A stretch of DNA of 54,017 bases from Deltaproteobacteria bacterium (lineage in GTDB: Bacteria; Desulfobacterota; GWC2-55-46), in NCBI GenBank assembly GCA_016218105.1, contig JACRET010000028.1:1-54017 (forward strand), written 5' to 3'. Position 1 is the first letter of the stretch, and the number at the start of each line of letters is the position of its first letter. The position numbers and the translations under genes were made by a program. A model generated the notes under the pieces. That model ran no database searches. It saw only the letters and a program-made list of their open reading frames with translations, and was not told the DNA's origin. Shown in pieces: positions 34,442-43,996 of this stretch.

Positions 34442-35752
34442 ATGAAACCGATAGTAGCCATAGTAGGCCGTCCCAACGTAGGCAAATCCACGCTCTTTAA
34501 CAAGATACTCGGAAGAAAAAAGGCGATAGTGGCCGACGAGCCCGGGGTAACGAGGGATTTGAATTACGCCTCGGTTGAGGAGCTTGGCCGCTCATTTACC
34601 CTGATCGACACGGGCGGTTTTGAGGTCGAGACAGAGGACACGATACTTAAGCAGGTCAGGGATCAGGCGCGGCTCGCCATAGAGGACGCCGACGTCATCG
34701 TATTCCTCATGGACGGCAGGGTCGGGCCGACGCCGCAGGATACTGAGCTTACGCAGATGCTCCGTAAATCCGGAAAGCCCGTCATCTACGCCGCGAACAA
34801 GATAGACTCGCCGAAGCTTGAGATGATATCGGCGGAGTTCTATTCGCTCGGCATAAAAGAGGTGGTGCCGGTTTCAGCCGAGCACGGCATAGGCTTAAAC
34901 GAGCTCGTCGATTCGATACTCGAAAAATTACCGCCGGGCCGCGAGGAAGAGGCGGACGGAGAGCGGACAAGGATCGCAATAGTAGGCAGGCCCAACGTCG
35001 GGAAGTCCTCCCTCTTGAACAGGCTCATAGGCAAGGAGCGGGCGATAGTAAGCGACATCGCGGGAACGACAAGGGACGCGATAGACACCCCTTATGATCT
35101 CGATTCAAGAAAGTACCTCTTTATAGATACCGCCGGAATAAGGAAAAAGAACAAGGTCAGCCTCACCGTTGAGAACTACTCCGTATTGGAAGCGATAAGA
35201 TCCATAGACAGGGCCGACGTGGCCCTGCTCGTCATAGACGGGGAAAGGGGAGTGTCGGGGCAGGATGAAAAGATAGCCGGCCTGATAGACGACAGGAAAA
35301 AATGCGCCCTGATAATCGTAAACAAGTGGGACCTTGTCGAAAAGGACACGCATACGGTGGAGTACGCTAAAGACACCATAAGAAAGAGCCTGCCGTTCCT
35401 TACATGGGCGCCGATACTGTTCACCTCCGCCTTGACGGGACAGAGGGTCACAAAAGTGCTGGAGACCATCGACGAGGTGGTCGAAAGAAGCAAAACCAGG
35501 ATGACGACCTCCACGCTCAACGGGGTTTTTGAAAGGATCACGACTGCGCACAGGCCAGGGGCGTACAGGGGGAAAGAGGTCAAGTTCTATTATATAACCC
35601 AGGCGGGTGTCGCGCCGCCGTCGTTCGTCATCTTCACTAATATCCCGGAAGGCGTTTCAGAACAGTACAAGCGCTATATCATGAATGGTTTAAGGGAGTC
35701 GCTTTCGTTGGAAAACGTTCCTCTGAAGATCTTTTTCAGGAGCCGTCATTGA
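34442..35752 (+). CDS. der: Double-domain GTPase Der (EngA)
   Basis: This 436-residue protein has two GTPase domains (GRPNVGKST at about 8-16; GRPNVGKSS at about 182-190) and a C-terminal KH-like domain. It acts in 50S ribosome assembly. The TGA stop overlaps the ATG of the next gene (TGATG). Confidence 0.97.
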   Translation: MKPIVAIVGRPNVGKSTLFNKILGRKKAIVADEPGVTRDLNYASVEELGRSFTLIDTGGFEVETEDTILKQVRDQARLAIEDADVIVFLMDGRVGPTPQDTELTQMLRKSGKPVIYAANKIDSPKLEMISAEFYSLGIKEVVPVSAEHGIGLNELVDSILEKLPPGREEEADGERTRIAIVGRPNVGKSSLLNRLIGKERAIVSDIAGTTRDAIDTPYDLDSRKYLFIDTAGIRKKNKVSLTVENYSVLEAIRSIDRADVALLVIDGERGVSGQDEKIAGLIDDRKKCALIIVNKWDLVEKDTHTVEYAKDTIRKSLPFLTWAPILFTSALTGQRVTKVLETIDEVVERSKTRMTTSTLNGVFERITTAHRPGAYRGKEVKFYYITQAGVAPPSFVIFTNIPEGVSEQYKRYIMNGLRESLSLENVPLKIFFRSRH

Positions 35753-36621
35753 TGTTCAGGCCGTTCGGGATACTGTTAGACAGCATAAAGATATTTAACA
35801 GGGCGAACTCTTTTACGAGCGCAGCCGCGATCTCTTTTTATGCTTTTTTTTCCCTCATCCCGCTGATGATACTGGTTACGGCCTCGCTCGGCTTTATTAT
35901 GGGAGCCAAAGCAGGGCTCCTGGACAGGGTAATAGGGATGGTCAAGGAATCCGTGCCCTATATAAGCGACAGGATCATCGGGGATGTGAAGGGGCTTTCA
36001 ACGGAGTGGAAAAAGATGGGGTGGCTCGGCGCGATCTCGCTGATCTGGAGCGCGGAGTTTGTGCTTGAGGCGACCGCCGGCGCGCTGACGAGCATATTCG
36101 GCACGGTGGAAAGGTTCGGTTTTGTAAGGAGAAAGCTGGTAAACCTTTTCATGCTGCTCCTTGGCATACTGGCGGCTCTGGCCTCTATTTTCATGACAGC
36201 CGCGGCCTTGATCATCAAGAACCTGCGCCTGAAGATTCTGAGGATAGATATCCTGGATTATTTTGTACAGACTTTTCTTTTCGAGTTTCTCTTCCCTTTT
36301 CTGGTGGTAGCGGTGGTTATCGCCATTATATTCAAGGTCTTCTCCGGCTCCGGCCTGGATTTCAAGTACGCCTTTGCCGGCAGTCTGATCTTCGCCACGC
36401 TCTGGGAGGCGGCAAAACACGTTTTTGCATGGTATGTTTCCAATTTTCCCAGCTATAATAAGGTATATGGCTCGCTTGGAGCGCTTATGCTGTTGCTCCT
36501 GTGGATGTTTTACTCCGCTAACATCCTGCTCTTCAGCGCCTCCGTTGCAAAGGCGGCTTACGGGCGGAGCGGGAGGGTAAGGACAAAGAAAAATGATCGG
36601 CTGCAGGGACGTAAATCCTGA
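35752..36621 (+). CDS. YihY/BrkB-family inner-membrane protein
   Basis: This 289-residue protein has about six spans and the YihY-type start (FTSAAAISFYAFFSLIPLM) and end (SYNKVYGSLGALMLLLLW). It starts at ATG 35752, overlapping the der stop, with CAGGAG nine bases upstream. The old RNase BN name for this family is incorrect. Function is unknown, possibly envelope-related. Confidence 0.88.
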   Translation: MFRPFGILLDSIKIFNRANSFTSAAAISFYAFFSLIPLMILVTASLGFIMGAKAGLLDRVIGMVKESVPYISDRIIGDVKGLSTEWKKMGWLGAISLIWSAEFVLEATAGALTSIFGTVERFGFVRRKLVNLFMLLLGILAALASIFMTAAALIIKNLRLKILRIDILDYFVQTFLFEFLFPFLVVAVVIAIIFKVFSGSGLDFKYAFAGSLIFATLWEAAKHVFAWYVSNFPSYNKVYGSLGALMLLLLWMFYSANILLFSASVAKAAYGRSGRVRTKKNDRLQGRKS

Positions 36622-36693
36622 TAATAATCATATGATTTCGCCGCATAAGCCCGTATTTTAATAAAAGTTTTTTATTGTAAATAAGCGGAATAT

Positions 36694-36722
36694 GTGACAG
36701 AATAAATTTATTTAATTATAAC
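36694..36722 (+). promoter_or_regulatory. Probable promoter of ftsH
   Basis: GTGACA (36694-36699), 17 bases of A/T-rich sequence, then TATAAC (36717-36722), about 30 bases before the start codon. Confidence 0.55.
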
Positions 36723-36751
36723 CTACAACCATTCCTTCGAGAGGATAATAG

Positions 36752-38641
36752 ATGAACCAATTATATAAGAACATTGCCATGTGGCTCATCATAATCGCCA
36801 CTGTAGTGCTGATGTTCAACCTCATAAGCTACAAGCAGCCTTCTTCGGAAAAGGTCATCTTCAGCGATTTTATCCAGGAAGTCGAAAACGGCAATGTGGC
36901 CGAGGTGACTATCCAGGGTAACGACATCCTCGGAAAGCTCAGGGATGGCAAGCAGTTCAAGAGTTACTCCCCCCAGTACCCTGACCTCATAGGCAAGCTC
37001 CGCTCAAACGGGGTGAAGATATCCGCGGAGCCGGTGGTGGAGACACCGTCATGGGGCACCATATTCGTATCCTGGTTCCCGATGGTGCTCCTGATAGGCG
37101 TCTGGATATTCTTTATGCGCCAGATGCAGAGCGGCGGCGGCAAGGCCATGAGTTTCGGCAAATCGAGGGCCAAGCTGCTTACTGAAAATCAACACCGCGT
37201 TACGTTCAAGGACGTGGCGGGCATAGACGAGGCGAAGGACGAGGTAGAGGAAATAATAGAGTTCCTTAAAGACCCGAAGAAGTTCACCAGGCTCGGCGGC
37301 CGGATCCCGAAGGGAGTCCTTCTGGTGGGTTCTCCCGGCACGGGCAAGACGCTCCTCGCAAAGGCGATAGCCGGAGAGGCAGGCGTGCCGTTCTTCTCGA
37401 TCTCAGGCAGTGATTTTGTTGAAATGTTCGTCGGAGTCGGCGCCTCGCGCGTCAGAGACCTTTTTGTGCAGGGCAAGAAAAACGCGCCATGCATTATATT
37501 CATCGATGAAATAGACGCCGTCGGACGCCACAGGGGCGCGGGCCTGGGCGGTGGGCATGACGAGAGGGAGCAGACATTAAACCAGCTGCTGGTGGAAATG
37601 GACGGGTTTGAGAGCAATGAAGGCGTTATCATAATCGCCGCCACGAACCGCCCCGATGTCCTTGACCCGGCGCTGCTTCGCCCGGGCAGGTTCGACAGGA
37701 ACGTCGTCGTACCCAAGCCAGACATAAAAGGCAGGGAGGAAATATTAAAAGTCCATGCCTCCAAGACGCCTCTTTCAAAGGACGTAAACCTTGAGGTGGT
37801 GGCAAGGGGCACGCCGGGATTCTCTGGCGCGGACCTCTCGAACCTCGTGAACGAGGCGGCGCTCCTGGCGGCAAGGAGAGGCAAGGAGACCCTTGAAAAA
37901 GTTGAGTTCGACGATGCCAAGGACAAGCTTCTCATGGGCAGCGAGAGGCGTTCCATGATAATAAGCGATTCCGAGAAAAAGAATACCGCTTATCATGAGG
38001 CTGGGCATACGCTTGTGGCGAGGCTCATCCCGGGCACCGATCCGATACACAAGGTCTCCATCATCCCAAGGGGCATGGCGCTCGGGCTTACGCAGCAGCT
38101 TCCTATCGATGAGCGGCATACCTACAATAAGGAATACCTGCAGAACAACATCTCCGTCCTCATGGGCGGCAGGGCGGCGGAGGAGCTCATCCTTCACCAC
38201 ATGACTACAGGCGCGGGCAATGATATAGAGAGGGCTACTGAAATAGCCCGTAAGATGGTCTGTGAATGGGGCATGAGCGATAAGCTGGGCCCCCTCACGT
38301 TCGGCAAGAAAGAGGAGCACATCTTCCTTGGCAAGGAAATGACCCAGAGGCGGGATTTCAGCGAAGAGACAGCCGAGGAGATAGATTCCGAGATAAAGAA
38401 GATAGTAATTGAGAACTACACAAGGGCCAAACAGCTCCTTGAATCAAGGGTCGACGTGCTTCATAATCTCGCCCATGCCCTTCTGGAAAAGGAGGTGCTC
38501 GACGCCGTTGAGATCGATAAATTCGTATTCGCGGACGGCAAGACCCCTCCGGGCGTCAAGTTCCAATTTCCAGAGCCAAAGCCCGAATCCCTTAAGCCGG
38601 AAGACGCTGCCCAGCTCGGTGTTGTCATTAAGAACGGATAA
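36752..38641 (+). CDS. ftsH: ATP-dependent membrane zinc protease FtsH
   Basis: This 629-residue protease degrades damaged membrane and regulatory proteins. It has spans at about 8-25 and 104-122, a AAA+ domain (Walker A GSPGTGKT, 193-200; the SRH region [18 protein letters not shown] nearby) and a zinc-protease motif HEAGH (about 416-420). It is cut off from its neighbours by its own promoter and a hairpin region. Confidence 0.97.
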   Translation: MNQLYKNIAMWLIIIATVVLMFNLISYKQPSSEKVIFSDFIQEVENGNVAEVTIQGNDILGKLRDGKQFKSYSPQYPDLIGKLRSNGVKISAEPVVETPSWGTIFVSWFPMVLLIGVWIFFMRQMQSGGGKAMSFGKSRAKLLTENQHRVTFKDVAGIDEAKDEVEEIIEFLKDPKKFTRLGGRIPKGVLLVGSPGTGKTLLAKAIAGEAGVPFFSISGSDFVEMFVGVGASRVRDLFVQGKKNAPCIIFIDEIDAVGRHRGAGLGGGHDEREQTLNQLLVEMDGFESNEGVIIIAATNRPDVLDPALLRPGRFDRNVVVPKPDIKGREEILKVHASKTPLSKDVNLEVVARGTPGFSGADLSNLVNEAALLAARRGKETLEKVEFDDAKDKLLMGSERRSMIISDSEKKNTAYHEAGHTLVARLIPGTDPIHKVSIIPRGMALGLTQQLPIDERHTYNKEYLQNNISVLMGGRAAEELILHHMTTGAGNDIERATEIARKMVCEWGMSDKLGPLTFGKKEEHIFLGKEMTQRRDFSEETAEEIDSEIKKIVIENYTRAKQLLESRVDVLHNLAHALLEKEVLDAVEIDKFVFADGKTPPGVKFQFPEPKPESLKPEDAAQLGVVIKNG

Positions 38642-38670
38642 GAGCGCAGCCTTTTAGTCCTTTTTTTTCA

Positions 38671-38690
38671 GCAGCCCCTTTCGGGGCTGC
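38671..38690. other. Hairpin after ftsH
   Basis: GCAGCCCC-TTTC-GGGGCTGC, an 8-bp stem, lies 30 bases after ftsH. A T run precedes it rather than follows it, so it is not a typical terminator, though it may still aid ending or stabilise the transcript. Confidence 0.45.
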
Positions 38691-38776
38691 ACTGCATTTA
38701 AGCCCAGGCGCGGCGCGGCTCGATCAACCCGCGTGCCGATGCCTGCATCCAAAAGTAAATCCGGGCGGAGACCCAA

Positions 38777-39985
38777 TTGAGGCTGTTACCTGTCAGATGC
38801 CTTGAATTAAAATCAACAGAGATGTCAGATTCCGAGATGCGCCGCATCGGGGTAGACCCGGCCGGTATCCGGATAATGGCCCCGAAGCAATTCCATTATA
38901 ACCTTAAGGTCGACGGCCTTTCGCCGGCGCAGGCTAACGTCATAAAGCAGGAGATGCTCTCCCTGGGCGGCGAAGCGGCTGTGGCCAGGGGCGCGGCGTC
39001 ATGCACGGTACCTTCAAGCGGGGCCATACTCTCAGGGACGCTCAGGCAGTTCGGCCTCCTTCTTGAAAAACTGAAATATCAGTCCTTCGGCCTCTCTGGA
39101 GTGGGAGAAGCCTTAAGCGTCGTCCTTGAGAATATTTCAAAACGCGATATGCTCCTTAAGGGCCGGGACAAGGAGTGGCATCTCGGGCGTAAAACCATTA
39201 TAATGGGTATTCTCAATGTCACTCCGGATTCTTTTTCGGACGGCGGACGGTTTTTAGACAGGTCTGCCGCTATCGATAAAGCCCTGAAGATGGCCGAAGA
39301 GGGCTCGGACTGGATAGATATAGGCGGCGAATCTACAAGGCCCGGCGCGAAGCCGGTTGCGGTTGAAGAAGAGCTCGGGCGGGTTTTGCCCGTCGTTGAG
39401 GCGCTCTCCGGCAAAGGCCTGACTGTTTCGGTCGACACTACCAAGGCCAAAGTCGCTGAAGAGGCGCTTAAGGCGGGGGCTCAAATAATAAACGACGTAA
39501 GCGCGCTCAGGTTCGACGCGGATATGGCAAGGGTAGTCGCTGAATTCAAGTGCCCTCTCATACTCATGCACATGAGAGGCACGCCTGGGGATATGCAGAA
39601 AGACGTCGTTTATAAAGACCTGACCGGCGAGGTCTACAATTTTCTGTCCGAAAGGGTCGAATGCGCCGTCTCCTCCGGCATAGGGAGGGATAGATTGGTA
39701 ATCGACCCGGGGCTGGGATTCGGGAAATCCAGAGAAGGAAATATCGAGCTGATAACGAGACTCCGTGAATTCAGGTCAATGGGACTTCCGATCCTCATCG
39801 GGGCTTCGAGGAAATCGTTTATTGGCAAGACCATCGGGGCGAACGAGGATGGAAGGCTCATAGGCTCGATAGCCATGTCAGTGGCGGCCATACAGAACGG
39901 AGCGGATATTCTAAGGGTGCACGATGTCAAAGAAACCGTGCAGGCGGCCAGAATGGCCGATGAGATGAAGGCGCTGGCGCGCTGA
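38777..39985 (+). CDS. folP: Dihydropteroate synthase with N-terminal extension
   Basis: This 402-residue enzyme has the folate synthesis domain from about residue 138: GILNVTPDSFSDGG, GGESTRPGA, NDVSAL and a DPGLGFGKS motif. The first about 137 residues are an extra alpha/beta domain also seen in long FolP versions from deep-branching bacteria. It starts at TTG 38777 with GGAG upstream. It precedes cdaA, a common neighbour. Confidence 0.92.
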   Translation: MRLLPVRCLELKSTEMSDSEMRRIGVDPAGIRIMAPKQFHYNLKVDGLSPAQANVIKQEMLSLGGEAAVARGAASCTVPSSGAILSGTLRQFGLLLEKLKYQSFGLSGVGEALSVVLENISKRDMLLKGRDKEWHLGRKTIIMGILNVTPDSFSDGGRFLDRSAAIDKALKMAEEGSDWIDIGGESTRPGAKPVAVEEELGRVLPVVEALSGKGLTVSVDTTKAKVAEEALKAGAQIINDVSALRFDADMARVVAEFKCPLILMHMRGTPGDMQKDVVYKDLTGEVYNFLSERVECAVSSGIGRDRLVIDPGLGFGKSREGNIELITRLREFRSMGLPILIGASRKSFIGKTIGANEDGRLIGSIAMSVAAIQNGADILRVHDVKETVQAARMADEMKALAR

Positions 39986-40019
39986 CGGATTTGAAGTCTG
40001 CGAAAAAACCAAAACAGAG

Positions 40020-40045
40020 GTCATTGCGAGCGAGGCGAAGAATCT
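40020..40045 (+). repeat. Short dispersed GTCATTGCGAGCGA-type repeat
   Basis: GTCATTGCGAGCGAGGCG followed by AAGAATCT lies in the 90-base folP-cdaA gap. Similar sequences (GTCATTGCGAGCGAAGCGAA) are dispersed in many anaerobe genomes. No second copy was seen in this window. Confidence 0.5.
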
Positions 40046-40078
40046 GTTTTTAGAAGCTGGCGCGCGTAGAAGGGCTGG

Positions 40079-40870
40079 ATGATAGAGCACATATTTAATT
40101 TCAGCAACCTGGTTACTTTCGTGGACATCCTCCTCGTGGCTGTCCTCCTCTACTGGTTCATGCTCATGTTCAAGGGGACAAGGGCGGAGAGGATGCTGTG
40201 GGGCATTGCCGTTATAATCATCATCTACTTCGTATCGCAGAGGGCGGAGCTTCTGACGCTCCATTGGATACTCAGCAACTTCCTGGGCTCGATAGCCATC
40301 TTTATAATAGTGGTATTCCAGCAGGACATAAGGAAGGCTCTTGTTCAGATGGGCAAGCCCTTTTCATCGAGGGATACGGCTGGGTCCAAAGAGGTGCTTG
40401 AGGAGATAACCAGGGCCGTCGCTTCGATGTCAAAGGCCAGGACAGGCGGCATTATCGTTATCGAGCGCGGCATAGACCTGGGGGATTTTCTTGAGGTGGG
40501 GGTGGAGATAGACGCGAAGCTCTCAAAGGAGCTGATACTCTCGGTCTTCAATACGAACTCTCCGCTCCACGACGGCGCGGTCATAGTGCGCGGGAGCAGG
40601 GTCTTTAAAGCCGGATGCATACTGCCGTTGACCGAGAAGGAGCTGACCAAGTCCATGGGCACGAGGCACAGGGCGGCGATAGGGCTTTCCGAGGAGACGG
40701 ACGCGGCCGTGATAGTCGTATCCGAGCAGACTGGAGAGATAACGATGGTTGTTGAGGACGGGCTTTTCGTCGATCTTGGACAGGACAAGCTCCTCACCGA
40801 TCTAAAGAAGCTGTTCGCGCATAAGAGTTACCAGAGGAAGACCATTCTGCCCTGGAAGGCCGGTACGTGA
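40079..40870 (+). CDS. cdaA: Diadenylate cyclase CdaA
   Basis: This 263-residue membrane enzyme makes cyclic di-AMP from two ATP. It has three spans (about 10-30, 38-55, 62-80) and a DAC domain with DGA (165-167) and RHR (196-198). It overlaps the YbbR gene by four bases (GTGA). The order cdaA-ybbR-glmM is the classic module in which YbbR and GlmM regulate the cyclase. Confidence 0.96.
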   Translation: MIEHIFNFSNLVTFVDILLVAVLLYWFMLMFKGTRAERMLWGIAVIIIIYFVSQRAELLTLHWILSNFLGSIAIFIIVVFQQDIRKALVQMGKPFSSRDTAGSKEVLEEITRAVASMSKARTGGIIVIERGIDLGDFLEVGVEIDAKLSKELILSVFNTNSPLHDGAVIVRGSRVFKAGCILPLTEKELTKSMGTRHRAAIGLSEETDAAVIVVSEQTGEITMVVEDGLFVDLGQDKLLTDLKKLFAHKSYQRKTILPWKAGT

Positions 40871-41511
40871 GGAATTTTTTACTCTCGAATTTAAGGCTTA
40901 AGGTGTTCGCGCTCGTGTTCGCCGCGGCCCTCTGGTTTTTTGTCGCCGGGCAAAGCAACATGGAGATAGGCTTCTTTGTGCCCCTCGGGTTCAAAGGCAC
41001 CCCCAAAGACCTGGTAATGACCAGCTCACCGCCTGACGAGGTGGAAGTGAGGGTGTCCGGGCCGAAGCTCTTTATCAATAACCTTTCTCCATCGCAGATA
41101 ACAGCGGAGCTGGATCTGAGCGGCTCAAAGGACGGGCTTAATTCGTACAGGCTCACGCCGGGGGACGTCGTTACACCGATGGGCATTGAGGTCACGAGGC
41201 TGCGGCCTTCAACGGTCGATATAAGGATGGAGAAGCTCGTGAATGCCGGCCTCAAAGTTCGGGCGCGCCTCACGGGCAGGCCCGCGGATGGGTACAGGGT
41301 CGCGGACGTAATGGTTTTTCCCAGGGTTGTCACAGCCGTAGGAAAGCATGATATAAAGGAATTGGACTCGATATACACGAAACCGGTGGATGTAAGCGGG
41401 CTTAATTCTTCCACAAGCGTAACAGCTCCGCTTGATCTGTCGGAAAATGACTTCAGGTCGTTGAGCGTAAACAAGGTGGAAGTAAAGATAATCATCAAAA
41501 AAGAAAGGTAG
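40867..41511 (+). CDS. ybbR: YbbR/CdaR-domain regulator of CdaA
   Basis: This 214-residue protein has one membrane span (about 9-27) and two YbbR repeats (about 35-120 and 125-214) outside the membrane. YbbR (CdaR) modulates CdaA activity. It starts at GTG inside the cdaA end and is followed by glmM after four bases. Confidence 0.88.
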   Translation: MRNFLLSNLRLKVFALVFAAALWFFVAGQSNMEIGFFVPLGFKGTPKDLVMTSSPPDEVEVRVSGPKLFINNLSPSQITAELDLSGSKDGLNSYRLTPGDVVTPMGIEVTRLRPSTVDIRMEKLVNAGLKVRARLTGRPADGYRVADVMVFPRVVTAVGKHDIKELDSIYTKPVDVSGLNSSTSVTAPLDLSENDFRSLSVNKVEVKIIIKKER

Positions 41512-41515
41512 CCAA

Positions 41516-42874
41516 ATGGTACATACAAAGAGGCTTTTCGGCACCGACGGGGTCAGAGGTGTCGCCAATATAGAGCCTATGACGTCTGAGATGGCCTTGC
41601 AGTTAGGCAGGGCGATAGCTTACGTATTCAAGAAAGAGGCGCGCCGCCACAGGATTGTCATCGGCAAGGACACAAGGTTGTCCGGATATATGCTGGAGAG
41701 CGCCATGATGGCGGGAATATGCTCCATGGGCGTGGACGCGCTGATGGTCGGCCCGCTTCCCACCCCCGGGATAGCTTTTATAACATCGAGCATGAGGGCG
41801 GACGCGGGTGTTGTCATCTCCGCCTCGCACAACCCTTACCAGGATAACGGCATAAAGTTCTTCAGCCGCGACGGCCTTAAACTGCCTGACGCGGTCGAGC
41901 TTCAGATAGAAAGGTTCATATTCGAGAACCACGATCCCAGCCACAGGCCTACGGCGAGAGAGGTCGGTAAGGCATACAGGGTTGACGACGCTATCGGAAG
42001 GTATGTCGTATTCGCCAAGAACACATTTCCGAAAGAGCTTACGCTGGACGGGCTGAAGATAGCGGTTGACTGCGCGAACGGGGCGGCGTACAAGGTCGCG
42101 CCGGCCGTCTTCTATGAGCTTGGCGCGGAGGTCATACCGATCTCGGTCAATCCGGACGGCGAGAACATAAATCTCGAATGCGGCGCGCTCTACCCGGAAA
42201 AGATCGCCGCGCGGGTCAGGGAGGCGGGCGCCGATATAGGGTTCGCGCTCGACGGGGACGGGGACCGCTGCATCATGGTCGATGAGAAAGGAAAGATAAT
42301 CGACGGCGATTTCATAATGGCGATAAACTCCCTTGCCATGATAAAGGAAGGCACGCTGAACAAGAATACCCTTGTCTCCACGATCATGAGTAATTCGGGG
42401 CTTGAGGAAGCTTTAGAGCGCGGCGGAGGGAAGGTCGTCAGGACGGGAGTAGGCGACAGGTATGTCGTTGAGGAGATGCTCAGGAACGGCTACAACTTCG
42501 GAGGAGAGCAGTCCGGCCATATAATCTTTCTTGACCATACCACGACAGGCGACGGAGTGATAACGGCGCTTCAGATATTAAAGAGGATGGTAAAGGAAGG
42601 GAAAAGATTGTCCGAGCTTGCCTCGTGCCTCAATATATATCCGCAGATACTTTTAAACGTGAAGATAAAAGAGAAGAAAGACCTGTCCAGGATACCCTCT
42701 ATAGCAACCGCCATAAAAGCCGTGGAGGACAAGCTTAAGAACCGGGGCAGGGCCTTCATAAGATACTCAGGGACGGAGCCGCTGGCGAGGATCACCGTCG
42801 AGGGCGAGAAGGAAGATGAGATAAACGCGATGGCAAACGAGCTTGCCGAGCTGCTGAAAAAAGAGATCGGCTGA
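41516..42874 (+). CDS. glmM: Phosphoglucosamine mutase
   Basis: This 452-residue enzyme converts glucosamine-6-phosphate to glucosamine-1-phosphate for peptidoglycan. The active serine is S104 (in SASHNP), metal-binding DGDGDR lies near residue 244, and the phosphate-binding [10 protein letters not shown] is near the end. It ends the cdaA-ybbR-glmM cluster. Confidence 0.96.
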   Translation: MVHTKRLFGTDGVRGVANIEPMTSEMALQLGRAIAYVFKKEARRHRIVIGKDTRLSGYMLESAMMAGICSMGVDALMVGPLPTPGIAFITSSMRADAGVVISASHNPYQDNGIKFFSRDGLKLPDAVELQIERFIFENHDPSHRPTAREVGKAYRVDDAIGRYVVFAKNTFPKELTLDGLKIAVDCANGAAYKVAPAVFYELGAEVIPISVNPDGENINLECGALYPEKIAARVREAGADIGFALDGDGDRCIMVDEKGKIIDGDFIMAINSLAMIKEGTLNKNTLVSTIMSNSGLEEALERGGGKVVRTGVGDRYVVEEMLRNGYNFGGEQSGHIIFLDHTTTGDGVITALQILKRMVKEGKRLSELASCLNIYPQILLNVKIKEKKDLSRIPSIATAIKAVEDKLKNRGRAFIRYSGTEPLARITVEGEKEDEINAMANELAELLKKEIG

Positions 42875-42913
42875 ATTTTTTCATAAGAATACGCTTAAGG
42901 AGTGTTGGGGCAG

Positions 42914-43642
42914 ATGTCGAGACTTTCCGTGAACGTTGATCATGTTGCTACAGTAAGACAGGCCAGATTATCGGTTGAGCCGGACCCCGTTACAGCGGCG
43001 CTTCAGGCGGAGCTCGCGGGAGCCGACGGCATTACGATGCACCTGAGGGAGGACAGGAGGCACATACAGGACAGGGACCTCCATGTCTTAAGAAAGATCG
43101 CCAAGACCAGGGTCAACCTTGAGATGGCCGCCACAAAGGAGATGTTCGACATAGCCCTTGAGGTGAAGCCCGATATGGTGACTCTGGTGCCGGAAAAAAG
43201 GCAGGAGCTTACTACCGAAGGCGGGCTGGACGTAAAGACGCACCATGAATCCCTTAAAAGGTTCGTCGGGGGGCTTAGGGACGCGGGCATACCGGTAAAC
43301 CTTTTTATCGATCCTTCTCTGGATGCGGTAAAATTCAGCCACAAGATAGGCTCTGACGGCATTGAGATACATACCGGAAAGTACGCCGAGACAAGAGAAG
43401 GCGGCCCCGGCAGGGAGGCCGAGATTAAGAGGGTGGTCGACGCCGCCCTGCTGTCAAAGAGGCTGGGGCTTAAGACGCACGCCGGGCACGGGCTCGATTA
43501 TCGTAATATAAAAGATGTCGCGGCGATAAAAGAGATAGACGAGTTCGCGATAGGCTTCAGCATTATAGCCATGTCTGTCTATACCGGCGTCGAGGCAGCG
43601 GTAAGGGAGATGAAGAGGCTGATCATTGAGGCGAGGCGCTGA
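42914..43642 (+). CDS. pdxJ: Pyridoxine 5'-phosphate synthase
   Basis: This 242-residue enzyme makes vitamin B6. The opening RLSVNVDHVATVRQAR and later HLREDRRHIQDRD are standard. ATG 42914 is preferred to GTG 42902, with AAGGAG 11 bases upstream. pdxJ and acpS are common neighbours. Confidence 0.95.
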   Translation: MSRLSVNVDHVATVRQARLSVEPDPVTAALQAELAGADGITMHLREDRRHIQDRDLHVLRKIAKTRVNLEMAATKEMFDIALEVKPDMVTLVPEKRQELTTEGGLDVKTHHESLKRFVGGLRDAGIPVNLFIDPSLDAVKFSHKIGSDGIEIHTGKYAETREGGPGREAEIKRVVDAALLSKRLGLKTHAGHGLDYRNIKDVAAIKEIDEFAIGFSIIAMSVYTGVEAAVREMKRLIIEARR

Positions 43643-43648
43643 TCATTA

Positions 43649-43996
43649 ATGATCCACGGCATTGGCATAGACATAGTCGATGTGGTTCGCTTCAAGAAGG
43701 CGCTTCTTCGCTGGGGGGACAGGTTAAGCTCCAGGCTTTTCACGCGCCCGGAGATCGATTACTGCTTTAGCCACAAACGGCCGGAGAGGCACCTTGCCGC
43801 GCGCTTCGCGGGAAAGGTCAGTCTCATAAAAGCCCTGGGGAAACCGCTAAGCTTTAAAGATATCGAGATAACGAGGGATAATGACGGCAGGCCTTCCATA
43901 AAAGCCGCCGGGATAGAGGGCCTTGTTTTCAATCTTTCCATAACGCATGACGGGGATTTGAGCATAGCCGAGACCATAATAGAGAAGGCCGGATGA
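43649..43996 (+). CDS. acpS: Holo-ACP synthase with altered catalytic site
   Basis: This 115-residue enzyme transfers phosphopantetheine to acyl carrier protein. GIGIDIV with D8 is intact. The following Mg ligand, normally Glu in a FAAKEA-type motif, is replaced here: RFAGKVSLIKALG has K56-V57. The last SITHDGD stretch keeps the family shape. It overlaps nnr by four bases. It could be a weakened enzyme. Confidence 0.82.
   Translation: MIHGIGIDIVDVVRFKKALLRWGDRLSSRLFTRPEIDYCFSHKRPERHLAARFAGKVSLIKALGKPLSFKDIEITRDNDGRPSIKAAGIEGLVFNLSITHDGDLSIAETIIEKAG

Noticed and set aside
40020-40045. Regulatory site between folP and cdaA
   Set aside because: The sequence matches a dispersed repeat rather than an operator, and no promoter boxes lie beside it.
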